DNA of 64,000 nt from Microvirga alba (lineage in GTDB: Bacteria > Pseudomonadota > Alphaproteobacteria > Rhizobiales > Beijerinckiaceae). Both the position numbers and the translations under genes were made by a program. The notes beneath the pieces are model-generated. The model searched no databases and had not been told where the DNA came from. It worked only from the letters and a program-made list of their open reading frames with translations. Positions 43,264-51,471 of this stretch are shown piece by piece. The stretch covers positions 1 to 64,000 of the forward strand of contig NZ_JADQDO010000010.1 in assembly GCF_015694465.1 (NCBI RefSeq). The letters run 5' to 3'. Position 1 is the stretch's first letter. Every line of letters begins with the position of its first letter.

Positions 43264-43669
43264 AGGCGTCCATTTCTCACCTCTCTTCCCGGTCCTTACA
43301 TCGGATCCTGAGCCGGTCAGGTAACCTGCCCGATGAAACACCTCTTGCAATTGTTTGCACTGGTGATCGCGCTGGAGGCGGGTAGCAGCCTCGGGCTCAT
43401 GCGGCACACCCACGCTCCACCAGCGATGCACGACGGACGAAATTTTTCCGGTCGAGACACTCTGGCACGTGCTGCGCAGCGAGCACGCGAGGCGGTCAAC
43501 CCTCTCCCGAACATCAGTTCTGTCTGGGCGGCTCCCCTCGGCGGATTTTGAAGTTACCGGGGCATCATCATCCTGGAAACCGAAGGCAGAACAGAAAGTG
43601 GGCTGAAGAGCCGTGTCAGTTAGGTGGCCTGCAGATGGAACTTGTCTCGGCCGACTACTAAATGGAGAC
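43264..43669. other. Convergent intergenic region between the two dpd operons
   Basis: About 400 bases where the rightward dpdE-D operon and the leftward modification operon meet. ORFs are present on both strands (43255-43689 reverse, 43333-43551 forward), but none has a ribosome site or recognisable domain. It may hold decayed sequence from a lost gene. I see no strong terminator hairpin. Confidence 0.45.
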
Positions 43670-44233
43670 TCAAGCAGGCTGAAGGCCAATTCGGGCGTCC
43701 CGCTCGCGGAGCAGCCAAATCACCGGCAAAGCGAGAAGCACCATCCAACTCTTGCCGAGAACCTGACCGATCAAGAAAGACAGGTTGCCGAAGGCTAGCC
43801 ACAGGAACAGGATACTGTCGACCACAAGGCCCATTGCACTGCTAGCGACCACCGCCAACACCAGGCCCCGGCGCTGCAGTGGCGTATATACGGCAAAGTC
43901 CGCGAACTCTGAGACCAAGAACGCAAGGCCGGAGGCGACGACGAGGGCTGGCGGAGCCAGCAGCGCCGAAAGTACTGCACCGACTAACACTGCTCCCAAG
44001 GCCCACGCCTTCCCAAGCCGGCGCTGCACGAGGTCCCTCAGCACCAAAGCAAGTCCGACCATCAGAACGCCGCTTGGTGCCAAAATTCCTGGGGCGACCG
44101 GCAACAGGCACGGACTATTCGGAGGACACACCGTCCCGACGTGGCCAATGAACCAATTCGCTGCCGGAATGCACGCAGCGAATGCCAACAAAAACGCATA
44201 GCCTTCAACTCTTTGCCGAGTTTCCAAATTCAT
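43670..44233 (-). CDS. VUT family transporter (YhhQ-like, preQ0/preQ1 uptake)
   Basis: A 187-residue membrane protein with about six hydrophobic segments and the VUT/PF02592 family pattern: [49 protein letters not shown], and [23 protein letters not shown]. coli YhhQ of this family imports the queuosine precursors preQ0 and preQ1. Its start codon overlaps the queC stop (ATGA), so it is translated with queC in the modification operon. The natural role is to supply 7-deazaguanine base to DpdA. This is the last gene of the leftward operon. Confidence 0.85.
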   Translation of the reverse strand: MNLETRQRVEGYAFLLAFAACIPAANWFIGHVGTVCPPNSPCLLPVAPGILAPSGVLMVGLALVLRDLVQRRLGKAWALGAVLVGAVLSALLAPPALVVASGLAFLVSEFADFAVYTPLQRRGLVLAVVASSAMGLVVDSILFLWLAFGNLSFLIGQVLGKSWMVLLALPVIWLLRERDARIGLQPA

Positions 44234-44949
44234 CGGGACACTCCTTCATGGGAAGATGCTGCGCTCCATTGCTCGTAACCTGCTGCGCGCAATTCACAGG
44301 CTGGACATTCACCACATCCGTAACCCCAGTCATGCAGGTTGCCCCGTTCACCGCGGTAACAAGTGTGTGTCTCGGTTCGCACGATTTCGACCAAAGCGTC
44401 GCCCCCGAGTTCTCGTGCGAGATCCCAGGTCTCGGCCTTGTTAATCCACATGAGAGGCGTATTCAGGACGAAGCGGCGATCCATCCCGAGGTTGAGCGTC
44501 AACTGCATCGCTTTGATGGTGTCATCCCGACAATCGGGATAGCCGGAGTAATCCGTTTCGCACATGCCGCAGACAATGTGCTTCAAGCCACGGCGATATG
44601 CGAGGGCTGCCGCGAATGTGAGAAAAATAAGGTTCCGCCCTGGCACAAAGGTATTGGGCAGGCCATCATTCCCCATGGCGATCTCAACATCTCGGGTCAG
44701 GCTCGTGTTTGAGATCTCGTTGAGAGCATCAATCCGAATCGTGTGGTCGTCACCGAGTCGCCTTGCCCATTGGGGAAACTCACGGGCGAGGCACTGGCGG
44801 ATTGTTTCGCGGCACTCAAGTTCGACAATGTGCCGCTGACCGTAATCGAAACCTACTGTCTCGACAGACTCGAACCTATCCAGGGCCCAGGCTAAGCACG
44901 TCGTCGAGTCTTGCCCGCCCGAAAACAAGACGAGAGCGCCGTTTGTCAT
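44230..44949 (-). CDS. queC: 7-cyano-7-deazaguanine (preQ0) synthase
   Basis: A 239-residue QueC, which converts 7-carboxy-7-deazaguanine to preQ0 with ATP and ammonia. The PP-loop [14 protein letters not shown] is at residues 9-22, the substrate region [20 protein letters not shown] follows, then [19 protein letters not shown] and the C-terminal zinc site with cysteines in THTCYRG and [13 protein letters not shown]. All catalytic elements are intact. ATG 44949 is supported by GGAGAA 7 nt upstream and lies in an ATGA overlap with a queE remnant. QueC gives the dpd operon its own last step of preQ0 synthesis; queD and folE are not in the window and must come from elsewhere. Confidence 0.94.
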   Translation of the reverse strand: MTNGALVLFSGGQDSTTCLAWALDRFESVETVGFDYGQRHIVELECRETIRQCLAREFPQWARRLGDDHTIRIDALNEISNTSLTRDVEIAMGNDGLPNTFVPGRNLIFLTFAAALAYRRGLKHIVCGMCETDYSGYPDCRDDTIKAMQLTLNLGMDRRFVLNTPLMWINKAETWDLARELGGDALVEIVRTETHTCYRGERGNLHDWGYGCGECPACELRAAGYEQWSAASSHEGVSR

Positions 44950-45062
44950 AGCCGGTTCTCCGCTTTGGATGGGCCGAAAAAGCTGCACTCGCTGCGCGCT
45001 CTACCAGCCTGTGCGCCCTCGCCCTGTGACCTCTTGAAGATCTCTTTGACGCTGTAAGCCAT
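44946..45062 (-). pseudogene. queE: queE remnant: N-terminus of 7-carboxy-7-deazaguanine synthase
   Basis: A 38-codon ORF whose first 22 residues, MAYSVKEIFKRSQGEGAQAG, match the start of QueE (YSVKEIF...QGEGAQAGR is the family's N-terminal signature). The following residues do not match QueE, and the radical-SAM cysteine motif that should come next is absent. More than 80 percent of the gene is missing, apparently by one internal deletion joining codon 22 or so to the sequence just before queC. The remaining ORF still ends in an ATGA overlap with queC and lies directly after dpdB. It is too short for activity. It shows that the operon once encoded queE as well as queC. Confidence 0.75.
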
Positions 45063-45068
45063 CGATTG

Positions 45069-46172
45069 TTACCCAGTCATGGCTTCAAGCAAGGGAGCTG
45101 GATCAGAACCTTTCGATCGGCGCGCCCTTATATCTGCACGGACGATTCTCAATAGATACTGTGCAAGGGTGGTGACATCGCGGCTGACATTCTGAATGGC
45201 TTTCCAGTGGCGCACGTCACCTCCACCGAAGTCCCAGTGACCGCGGGTCCAAGCCGTACGCCCTTGCAGACACTCCATGCCCTTGGCAAATTGCCGCCAT
45301 GTCCGTGCGCCGTCTAATGCCGCAAGGACTTCCATAACATACCCGAGAGATCCGATTCCGGCTCCATGAACCAGGCGGGATGTTCTTGGAGTGTGATCCC
45401 ACCAGTCCTCAGGGAAGGTAGCTTTCACGGCTTCATAGAACTCGCTGATGATCTTCAAACCTGCATCACGCCCCCCTTCCACTCTCAAGAGGTCACGCAG
45501 GATGCCGTCGTTCAAAGAGTTCATGATTACTTTTTGAATAGCCGTATCGCTGATGAAACCTGATGGATTGGTGTGCTGATGAATTTTGCCTTTTAGAGAG
45601 TAGGATCCATGATTGAGCCGGTCGGTGAGCTCCGCCGCAATGGAACGTCCCTCGAGGCGGGTAGGCAAATTCTCCACCCCTGGGAGAAGTTCATAGATCA
45701 GGGATTTGGGCAGCGGGCGGGTGTTGTTGATCAAGACGAACTGCCGACGAAGCTCCGCTTCATCCCGGCAGATCACAATTGAAACAAACACCTTGAAATC
45801 TTTATTCTCAAGTTGAGACAAGGCAGTCAGGCGCTGCTGTCCGTCGACGACGAGGCCAAGCGGCCCCTCTGACAGATCGATCTTAATTCGACATGTTGCC
45901 CCGTTGACATCAGTCACCTTCACTCCTTTCGTGAAGGCGACAACGATAGGGTTTGGCAAGATGGCGTCGGGCTTTTCTAAATAATCCCGTATCTCGCGAA
46001 TATGAGTGGCAATCTGCGGACGCTGAAAGCCACTAAGGTTACCTTCTTCATCTCGGCCGATACGCTCGATTGCTGCAAAAGTGAGAATATCCTTTGCGGT
46101 CGCGGCAATCGATACCACAGTATGCGTTTTGCTCTGATCCGCCCGGATCGCATTAAAAGTAAGATGGCGCAT
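45069..46172 (-). CDS. dpdB: DpdB: DGQHR/DndB-like partner of DpdA (copy 1)
   Basis: A 367-residue protein of the ParB/DndB-like DGQHR family. The nucleotide-binding signature is VVDGQQRLTALSQLENK (about residues 108-124), preceded by LPNPIVVAF and followed by FVLINNTRPLPKSLIYELLPG. In the Dpd system DpdB acts with the transglycosylase DpdA to put preQ0 into DNA. Its ATG follows the dpdA stop with no spacer (TGAATG), so translation is coupled. A second, divergent copy lies on the other side of dpdA. Which of the two is the true functional equivalent of Salmonella DpdB cannot be told by reading. Confidence 0.85.
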   Translation of the reverse strand: MRHLTFNAIRADQSKTHTVVSIAATAKDILTFAAIERIGRDEEGNLSGFQRPQIATHIREIRDYLEKPDAILPNPIVVAFTKGVKVTDVNGATCRIKIDLSEGPLGLVVDGQQRLTALSQLENKDFKVFVSIVICRDEAELRRQFVLINNTRPLPKSLIYELLPGVENLPTRLEGRSIAAELTDRLNHGSYSLKGKIHQHTNPSGFISDTAIQKVIMNSLNDGILRDLLRVEGGRDAGLKIISEFYEAVKATFPEDWWDHTPRTSRLVHGAGIGSLGYVMEVLAALDGARTWRQFAKGMECLQGRTAWTRGHWDFGGGDVRHWKAIQNVSRDVTTLAQYLLRIVRADIRARRSKGSDPAPLLEAMTG

Positions 46173-47459
46173 TCAGACGGCCTCTTTGATATCGAGATTG
46201 TCGATAAGATGTTTGTAGACGCCCAGGTTGTGGATCCCACGGCGTTTGTTCCGATTGCTGGCGCGAAAGAGCATCACCTCGATGGAGGCGCTCTGACAAA
46301 TGGCACAGGAACAGTGGCGCCAAGCGCGGTCGGAAAGCGTCATACGGTACCTGTCCGCGAGGGCCTTTACCTTCGGCAAGTCAGCCACGTCCGCGTAGGG
46401 GCGTTCAGTCAGCAAGATCGCGTTGTAGGCCATGACGGCTTGCGTGGTCTCCTCGACGTCGCATTCATGGCGGTCAAAAGCCCGTAACGCCGACAGGGAT
46501 GTCTTCTCCAACTGCGTCAAGTCCTCCGCACGAAAAGCTCCTCGTTTGACGAGACGCTGGAGGCGCGTGTTCTCAATCGACTGCGGCACCCGAATGGCAG
46601 TGTAATACTTGAGCCGCCCCTTGTCTGCAGGCAGGTAGTAGTTCTGCCGGTCGTCCTTGAACGCCCTGATCAGGGGAGATGTCGTATCGAAGCTCGTGAT
46701 GTTGAACTCAAGGAATGACTCAATATCGTCGGCCTTTGCAAAGCCGAGGACATGAATTCTCGTATCCGACGGAATAGCAGCGCGGATCGCCCGCAGGCAG
46801 TTTTGGATTTGGTTGGATTTCAGGGGCACCATGCCGCCAATGGCGAGATAGGTATAGCCCAAGCGGACCAACCGCTCTGCAGCGACGGCCATGCTGCCGG
46901 GAGACCAGCCTTGCACCACACCAAGAGGCGTGAACCGGTTGTTGATGCGATGCGCCAAGGAAAAGAACTTGCTCGCATTGTCGAGCGTAATCTCGAACCG
47001 CCGTTGTCTCTCGGGGGTCTGACCATCCAGGCCCTGCAGGCCGTCCACATAGTCGAAGATAATGTGATCGACCGAACACCCGTGCGTGAAGCCACCGTGG
47101 TCGTAGAAGTCGATCATTTCCTCAGGGCTGTACGGAGGAACTTCCTCGTTCACATAGGTGAAAGCCCCGCAGTCGCCGTAAATGGCAAGATGTCGATACC
47201 GTTCACTGTCAAGACGGAGAAATTTGCGAGCCCCTTCGATTTGGAACCGCATCGCCTGCGAGGCGCTGTATTTTCCGGCAACCCTGTGGTCGCCAACGAT
47301 CCCGCGCGACACGAGGATGCCGTCATAGGGAGCATACCCGAGGATCTCGTGCGGGTAGAGGTCATCCCAGTACGGTTTTCGGGTAGGCGCGTGGCGATCG
47401 GCCAGCATGTCGTAGTGTGGATCGACCATGTCGAGAGAGTCGGCAAAGATAAACTTCAT
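46173..47459 (-). CDS. dpdA: DpdA: DNA 7-deazaguanine transglycosylase (TGT-like)
   Basis: A 428-residue homologue of tRNA-guanine transglycosylase that exchanges guanine for preQ0 in DNA. The TIM-barrel core contains IYGDCGAFTYVNEE (about residues 91-104; the aspartate is the likely catalytic or base-binding residue), CSVDHIIFDYVDG, VVQGWSPGSM, YLAIGGMVPL, and FNITSFDTTSPLIRAF with the second aspartate. A C-terminal zinc-binding pattern CSCAIC...RGIH (C-x-C-x2-C-x21-H) matches TGT-type enzymes. Its ATG overlaps the stop of the upstream dpdB-like gene by 4 bases, and its stop abuts the next dpdB. It is the defining enzyme of the island. Confidence 0.92.
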   Translation of the reverse strand: MKFIFADSLDMVDPHYDMLADRHAPTRKPYWDDLYPHEILGYAPYDGILVSRGIVGDHRVAGKYSASQAMRFQIEGARKFLRLDSERYRHLAIYGDCGAFTYVNEEVPPYSPEEMIDFYDHGGFTHGCSVDHIIFDYVDGLQGLDGQTPERQRRFEITLDNASKFFSLAHRINNRFTPLGVVQGWSPGSMAVAAERLVRLGYTYLAIGGMVPLKSNQIQNCLRAIRAAIPSDTRIHVLGFAKADDIESFLEFNITSFDTTSPLIRAFKDDRQNYYLPADKGRLKYYTAIRVPQSIENTRLQRLVKRGAFRAEDLTQLEKTSLSALRAFDRHECDVEETTQAVMAYNAILLTERPYADVADLPKVKALADRYRMTLSDRAWRHCSCAICQSASIEVMLFRASNRNKRRGIHNLGVYKHLIDNLDIKEAV

Positions 47460-48580
47460 CGGTGGGGCCTTGCGAGATCACGGTCGAGGCGAACGAGGTA
47501 ATCAGACAGCCTCGAAATATGTGGTGTGGTGCTCTGAATCTCGTTCCAGCGCCAACCAAGCTCCTCCCAGCTTCCTTCGGTCCAATGACAGTATGGGGCA
47601 ATCCGACTCAGCGAACGACGCACCTCCTCCTCAACGGTCGTCGAGGTTTCAGCTCGTAGCATGATGGGATCCATAAGTGCCCCCATGGCGCGAATACCGG
47701 CCGAATGCATCAGGCGACTCTCGGTTGGTTTCCGTCCCCAGGCATGTGGGAATGTGTCTCGGACGGCTGCCCAATACATGACCAGGCTGCGGTACATGCC
47801 ATCCGTGTCAGCGCTACGCGAACCACTAAACTGGCTCAGAGCCCCAAGCGGGGGGCGCAGATTCCGTTTGATCGCCTCCACGAGCGCCGTATCGATGACA
47901 ACGGCCTTATCGCGCTCGCTGTCCGACTCCCGGCGGATCAGATGATAGAACGGCGATGACGGGTCCCGGTTGAGCAGATTACACAACTCGGACGGCTGTC
48001 GCCGAGGAGCCAAGTCCCGCGGCAGGACACTACCAATCTCGGGGAGGAGTTCGTTAATCAACCGGGTCGGCAACGGCTTAGCCTTGTTGACCAGGATGAA
48101 CTGCTCGCGCTGCGTGCCAATATCGGGGGAGACGAATCCGACGACCGGAACCGGAAATCTCGAATTTTTGGCTTTAGCCAGAGCTAATGAGCGCTGCTGC
48201 CCGTCAACAATCCATGCGGCGCGCTGGCCCTCCGGGTGAACGGGGATCGTCAGGGTGCCGCTCTGCGCTGCCTCAATCAGCCCTCCAGGGGCAGGCCCCC
48301 GCGATTGCCGGAACTCAATTTCCTGCGAAAGGGCCAGAATGATCGCATTGGGGAACAACACAGGACCGCTGTTGAGGAACTCGAGAATCGAGTTCACATG
48401 CTCCCGGATTTCCTTACGCTGAAACCCACGCAGCCCCTCCGCATCATCCCTAGCAATGCGACTGATGTCCGCCACCTTTGTGATGTCAGATCCGTGCAGA
48501 AAGAACGAGTAAACCGGCACCCCATCCCCTTGGACGGCACGGAGCGCCCGAACGACGACAGGGCTTATAGAGGGAGGCAT
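47456..48580 (-). CDS. Second DpdB-like DGQHR-domain protein
   Basis: A 374-residue paralogue of the DpdB protein on the other side of dpdA. Shared features in the same order: GFQRKEIREHVNSILEFL, LFPNAIILAL, IVDGQQRSLALAKAKNSRFP (about residues 124-143), FILVNKAKPLPTRLINELLPE, then ESRLMHSAGIRAMG near the C-terminus. The two proteins align over their full length but are clearly diverged. Its stop overlaps the dpdA start by 4 bases. dpd loci usually carry one dpdB; two copies may form a heteromer or recognise different sites. Naming it dpdB2 would be premature. Confidence 0.8.
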   Translation of the reverse strand: MPPSISPVVVRALRAVQGDGVPVYSFFLHGSDITKVADISRIARDDAEGLRGFQRKEIREHVNSILEFLNSGPVLFPNAIILALSQEIEFRQSRGPAPGGLIEAAQSGTLTIPVHPEGQRAAWIVDGQQRSLALAKAKNSRFPVPVVGFVSPDIGTQREQFILVNKAKPLPTRLINELLPEIGSVLPRDLAPRRQPSELCNLLNRDPSSPFYHLIRRESDSERDKAVVIDTALVEAIKRNLRPPLGALSQFSGSRSADTDGMYRSLVMYWAAVRDTFPHAWGRKPTESRLMHSAGIRAMGALMDPIMLRAETSTTVEEEVRRSLSRIAPYCHWTEGSWEELGWRWNEIQSTTPHISRLSDYLVRLDRDLARPHR

Positions 48581-49485
48581 CCCATACCCTCCCCTCTCTG
48601 CCTCTGCACAACACCCTTGAACAGATCACGAAAGCGAGACTGCTCACAGGCGAGCCCAAGCTCATTCCGCAATTTCCGCAGCATCTGCGAGCTTTGGCCA
48701 CCAACAGCTTCAAAGTGAGCAGCAATGGCAGCCATAATTTCCTCATCAGTTGCCTTGCGACCAATCCGCTTCGGAGGGGCCGTGAGTGGACTGAGGCGCG
48801 ACAGAACCAATCCGGTGTGCTCCTTGAGATCTCCCGCAGGTGCGCAGGGCAAAACATGCTCTGCGAAGTGCGCCATGGCTCGCTGCGCAAAGTCAGCAAT
48901 AGTCCCAGGCCGCCCATCGCTGGCATCCAAGCGATCGTCATAGGGCATCACAGCCGACCTCAGCGAGGCGGGAAGCGCCCGGATATCTGCGCGGGTGAAC
49001 AAACGCAGACGATCGACTGAAAGCCCGCGCAGATCCTGCTCAATCATCTTCAAATACGGCCCCGAGGCTGCGATCAATAACAGCTGAGCGCCTGTCGGCC
49101 ACTTGAACTGCTGGCAGCTTTTCAGCGCCGCCCACCAACGCTCCGACGTCACGTTGAGATGGGAGGAAATTGTATCTAGAGATCCGGGCGCAACCGTAGC
49201 CTCGTAGGCCGGCACATGCGCCTCGCTATCGACCAATCCGAGTCCAGCGGAGATAATCTTCAGCGGCGCGTTCAACACCTCCGCGGCCCGCCGCGCTTCG
49301 GCAAACCCGCGACCGCTGTATAGCTTATCTGCTCGGGCCGTGCACATTATGCCTGCAAGCCGGTTAAGCCAGTGCCGGGCCGCCGCATCGACGTTACTCC
49401 GGGGCACATGCCGAAAGTGCGCCTCCCCACTTGGCCGAAAACGCTTACGGCCTGTGCAGGTGGTTATCAGAACGACGTGGTTCAT
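48565..49485 (-). CDS. dpdC: DpdC-like protein, candidate preQ0-to-amide converting enzyme
   Basis: A 306-residue protein, first gene of the leftward modification operon. The N-terminal 150 residues (VVLITTCTGRKRF, ADKLYSGRGFAEARRAAEVL, IISAGLGLVDSEAHVPAYEATV) show the YaaA/DUF6884-like pattern: a C-x-G-x-K/R start, LY-G, and S-A-x-x-GLV. The C-terminal part (about residues 225-306) is a separate helical domain. In Salmonella DpdC hydrolyses the nitrile of dPreQ0 in DNA to the amide dADG, and position beside dpdA and dpdB supports the same role here. I assign it by context and by this domain resemblance; a sequence search is needed to confirm. Its last 16 bases overlap the next gene. Confidence 0.6.
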   Translation of the reverse strand: MNHVVLITTCTGRKRFRPSGEAHFRHVPRSNVDAAARHWLNRLAGIMCTARADKLYSGRGFAEARRAAEVLNAPLKIISAGLGLVDSEAHVPAYEATVAPGSLDTISSHLNVTSERWWAALKSCQQFKWPTGAQLLLIAASGPYLKMIEQDLRGLSVDRLRLFTRADIRALPASLRSAVMPYDDRLDASDGRPGTIADFAQRAMAHFAEHVLPCAPAGDLKEHTGLVLSRLSPLTAPPKRIGRKATDEEIMAAIAAHFEAVGGQSSQMLRKLRNELGLACEQSRFRDLFKGVVQRQRGEGMGCLPL

Positions 49486-50035
49486 ATGGACCCAAAATTG
49501 TGCCGCTTACCGCTGTCAAACCTAGGGAAACTGCAGAAAAAAGACTACCGAAAATCGGAATAACTGCAGTCAAACCCGAAACCATTCACAGAATTTCTGC
49601 GAGGCTGACCGTAGCCAAGGTCATGAGCTTAGCCGCACCTAGGATTTGCGCGACTTTGGACGATACGGGCAGTTAATACATTCCCTGCCTCTAATCGGCC
49701 GATCGCGCCCTCACGTTATTACGCTATGAAATCGGCAACTAGGTAAATATTGATCAACTTTGCTGGAATCGCCGCGGTTGAGCTGAGTGGCGGCATAATT
49801 TCCTCTCCGTCCTTCGTGCGGAGGATCGCACAGCCATGAATCCATTCTGCTATGCGGCCCATCGGATTCCACCGGCCGAGTTGGAGAATGAGCCGTACTT
49901 CGATCACATTGCTCGAGATTTTCGCCGGCAACGAGACAATTGTCGCTCACGACTATGCTACGGGTACACACACTGGAAGTGAGGGTACGAGCGCCCGGCG
50001 CGTCACCGACCCGCATGGAATCGCGCTCTCAAGCC
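49486..50035. other. Intergenic region upstream of dpdC
   Basis: This stretch must hold the promoter of the leftward dpdC-to-transporter operon. A reverse-strand ORF at 49719-49931 (70 codons, TTG start, about half hydrophobic residues) and a longer one in another frame (49711-50016) are the only candidates; neither has a ribosome site or a known domain, so I do not call a gene. The region ends at the first copy of a direct repeat (50036). Confidence 0.45.
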
Positions 50036-50412
50036 TTTCCGGAGTCACTTCAACCACGTGGCGGGAAAACGGCATGCAGAGGCGCCAAAAACCCTGAATG
50101 AAACGGCGGATCTAGCAACCGACTGGTTCGGGCCGTTTCAAACGGTCTTTGCTTATCCTGATTAATAGATATGCGTCGCAAACGCACCAGAAGGCACCCT
50201 ACAGCCCCTGAGCGTCTGAGACGAAGGATCATCCACGGATGGTCAAATTGGCGTCTTGAGCGAGACGGACGCATGTTGCGGAATTTCAATGTCTGATAAG
50301 TTATCGTTATCGGACATATTCGCCGCCCTATGTCTTGGCATTCCTTGGTTCATTCCCAGTTGAAGCACGTTCTACCTTGCTAGCTTAAAGGGTACTTTAC
50401 CGTTTGCAACGG
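50036..50412 (+). repeat. Imperfect direct repeat, copy 1
   Basis: Starts TTTCCGGAGTCAC and runs through GGCGGGAAAAC, CTGAATGAAACGGC, AGAAGGCACCC, CAGCCCCTGAGCGTCTGAGACGA, CAAATTGGCGTCTTGAGCGAGAC and GTTGCGGAATTTCAATGT to a recombinase-like core (50289-50317). The motif CCGTTTGCAACGG follows 83 bases later. A second copy lies at 51020-51409. Identity is roughly 80-85 percent by eye over the first 290 bases, with copy 1 a little shorter. No protein is encoded. The repeats flank a small coiled-coil gene. Confidence 0.8.
50289..50317. repeat. Recombinase-core-like inverted repeat, copy 1 (11-7-11)
   Basis: Left arm ATGTCTGATAA (50289-50299), spacer GTTATCG, right arm TTATCGGACAT (50307-50317). 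The arms are inverted with one mismatch and the layout (11-bp arms, 7-bp centre) is that of a tyrosine recombinase crossover site. The second copy has the same arms and a different spacer. Confidence 0.6.
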
Positions 50413-50428
50413 CAAGAGGATTCGTCTC

Positions 50429-50794
50429 ATGGGGAAAGGCAAGGACAGCACCAGCACGGAGCGCGGCCGCCGCTTCCGGGAGGGGCAGAAGGCGCGTATT
50501 GCGGCATTGGCAGATCAAGCTGAATTGTTGACCATCAAGGTCGCAACTTTGACGAGCCAGAACGTTAGCCTTCGCGCCCACAGAGACGCACTACTCGCCG
50601 AGCTCGACAAGCAGGACGTTGAGATAGCCGAACTGAAGGAGAGCGTAGAGATCGCTTACCAATTGTATCAGAAGCAGACACAGGCTTTAGAAGAGGCGCT
50701 CCACGGTACTGGTGTGATCACTCCCGAAATCGAGAGGAAGTGGGAGAAAATGTATGGCCCCAAAAAAAAAGGCAAGCACAAAGCGCGGAGATAG
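50429..50794 (+). CDS. Small coiled-coil protein of unknown function
   Basis: A 121-residue hydrophilic protein. Residues about 24-85 form a continuous heptad pattern (IAALADQAELLTIKVATLTS, LRAHRDALLAELDKQDVEIA, ELKESVEIAYQLYQKQTQAL), and both ends are basic (MGKGKDSTSTERGRRFREGQ; KKKGKHKARR). AAGAGGA lies 9 bases upstream of the ATG. The gene sits alone between two direct repeats, each with a recombinase-like core, so gene plus one repeat forms a unit of about 1 kb. I do not recognise the family; DNA or RNA binding through the basic tails is a guess. Confidence 0.6.
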   Translation: MGKGKDSTSTERGRRFREGQKARIAALADQAELLTIKVATLTSQNVSLRAHRDALLAELDKQDVEIAELKESVEIAYQLYQKQTQALEEALHGTGVITPEIERKWEKMYGPKKKGKHKARR

Positions 50795-51019
50795 CGACAC
50801 TCCAGGTTCATTCGCGAAATATCGCCGGAGCCGGATAGCGGCCAATTCTTGATTGATGGAAGCGAGGTGGAAAGGTCAGAACGCCCCCAAAGTTTCTAGC
50901 TCGAAACTTCACCGAGGCGGACCGGTTGAGCCCTATTGGCGGTGAAATCTTCACCAGTCGTACGTGAGGCGAAAACCTCCCACGGACTAGGGGTGGATGC
51001 CTCACCCGACAGAATAGTC

Positions 51020-51409
51020 TTTCCGGAGTCACACCAATCCAGGTGGCGGGAAAACGTCATACAGGGGCGCCGAGAATCCTGAATGAAACGGCAGGATCTA
51101 TCGGCCGACTGATCCAGAAGCATCTGTTTCAGACCGTTGCAAACGGTCTTTACTGATCCTGCTTAACAGAAATGCCTCGGAAACGCGCCAGAAGGCACCC
51201 CACAGCCCCTGAGCGTCTGAGACGATGGATCACCCGCGGATAGTCAAATTGGCGTCTTGAGCGAGACCGACGGATGTTGCGGAATTTCAATGTCCGATAA
51301 GTTTTAGTTATCGGACATATCCCGCTCCGTATCTTGCAATTCCTCGCCTTTCCGCTGACGTGGATGCGTTATTCCCTGCCAGTGTCTGACTACGTTACCG
51401 TTTGCAACG
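51020..51409 (+). repeat. Imperfect direct repeat, copy 2
   Basis: Same order of blocks as copy 1, beginning TTTCCGGAGTCAC at 51020. Unlike copy 1 it keeps a full palindrome AGACCGT-TGCAA-ACGGTCT (about 51131-51149), which contains CCGTTTGCAACGG on the reverse strand; in copy 1 the equivalent place reads CCGTTTCAAACGG. The core is at 51290-51318 and CCGTTTGCAACG at 51398-51409. The copies differ enough that duplication is not recent. Confidence 0.8.
51290..51318. repeat. Recombinase-core-like inverted repeat, copy 2 (11-7-11)
   Basis: Left arm ATGTCCGATAA (51290-51300), spacer GTTTTAG, right arm TTATCGGACAT (51308-51318). Here the arms are perfectly inverted. Spacing and arm length equal those of the first copy, while the spacer differs, as expected if the arms are protein-binding sites. 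Confidence 0.6.
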
Positions 51410-51471
51410 TCCTGAGGGGCTTAGGTTGGCGTGTGTCCTGACAAGCGTTCGGTTGGCCATCGACATATCGG

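Noticed and set aside
45069-48580. Dnd phosphorothioation system (DndB-like motif)
   Set aside because: DGQQR proteins resemble DndB, but dndC, dndD and dndE are absent, and a TGT-type enzyme is present.
49711-50016. Reverse ORFs of 101 and 70 codons upstream of dpdC
   Set aside because: No ribosome site, TTG or weak starts, no recognised family; kept only as an unassigned intergenic region.
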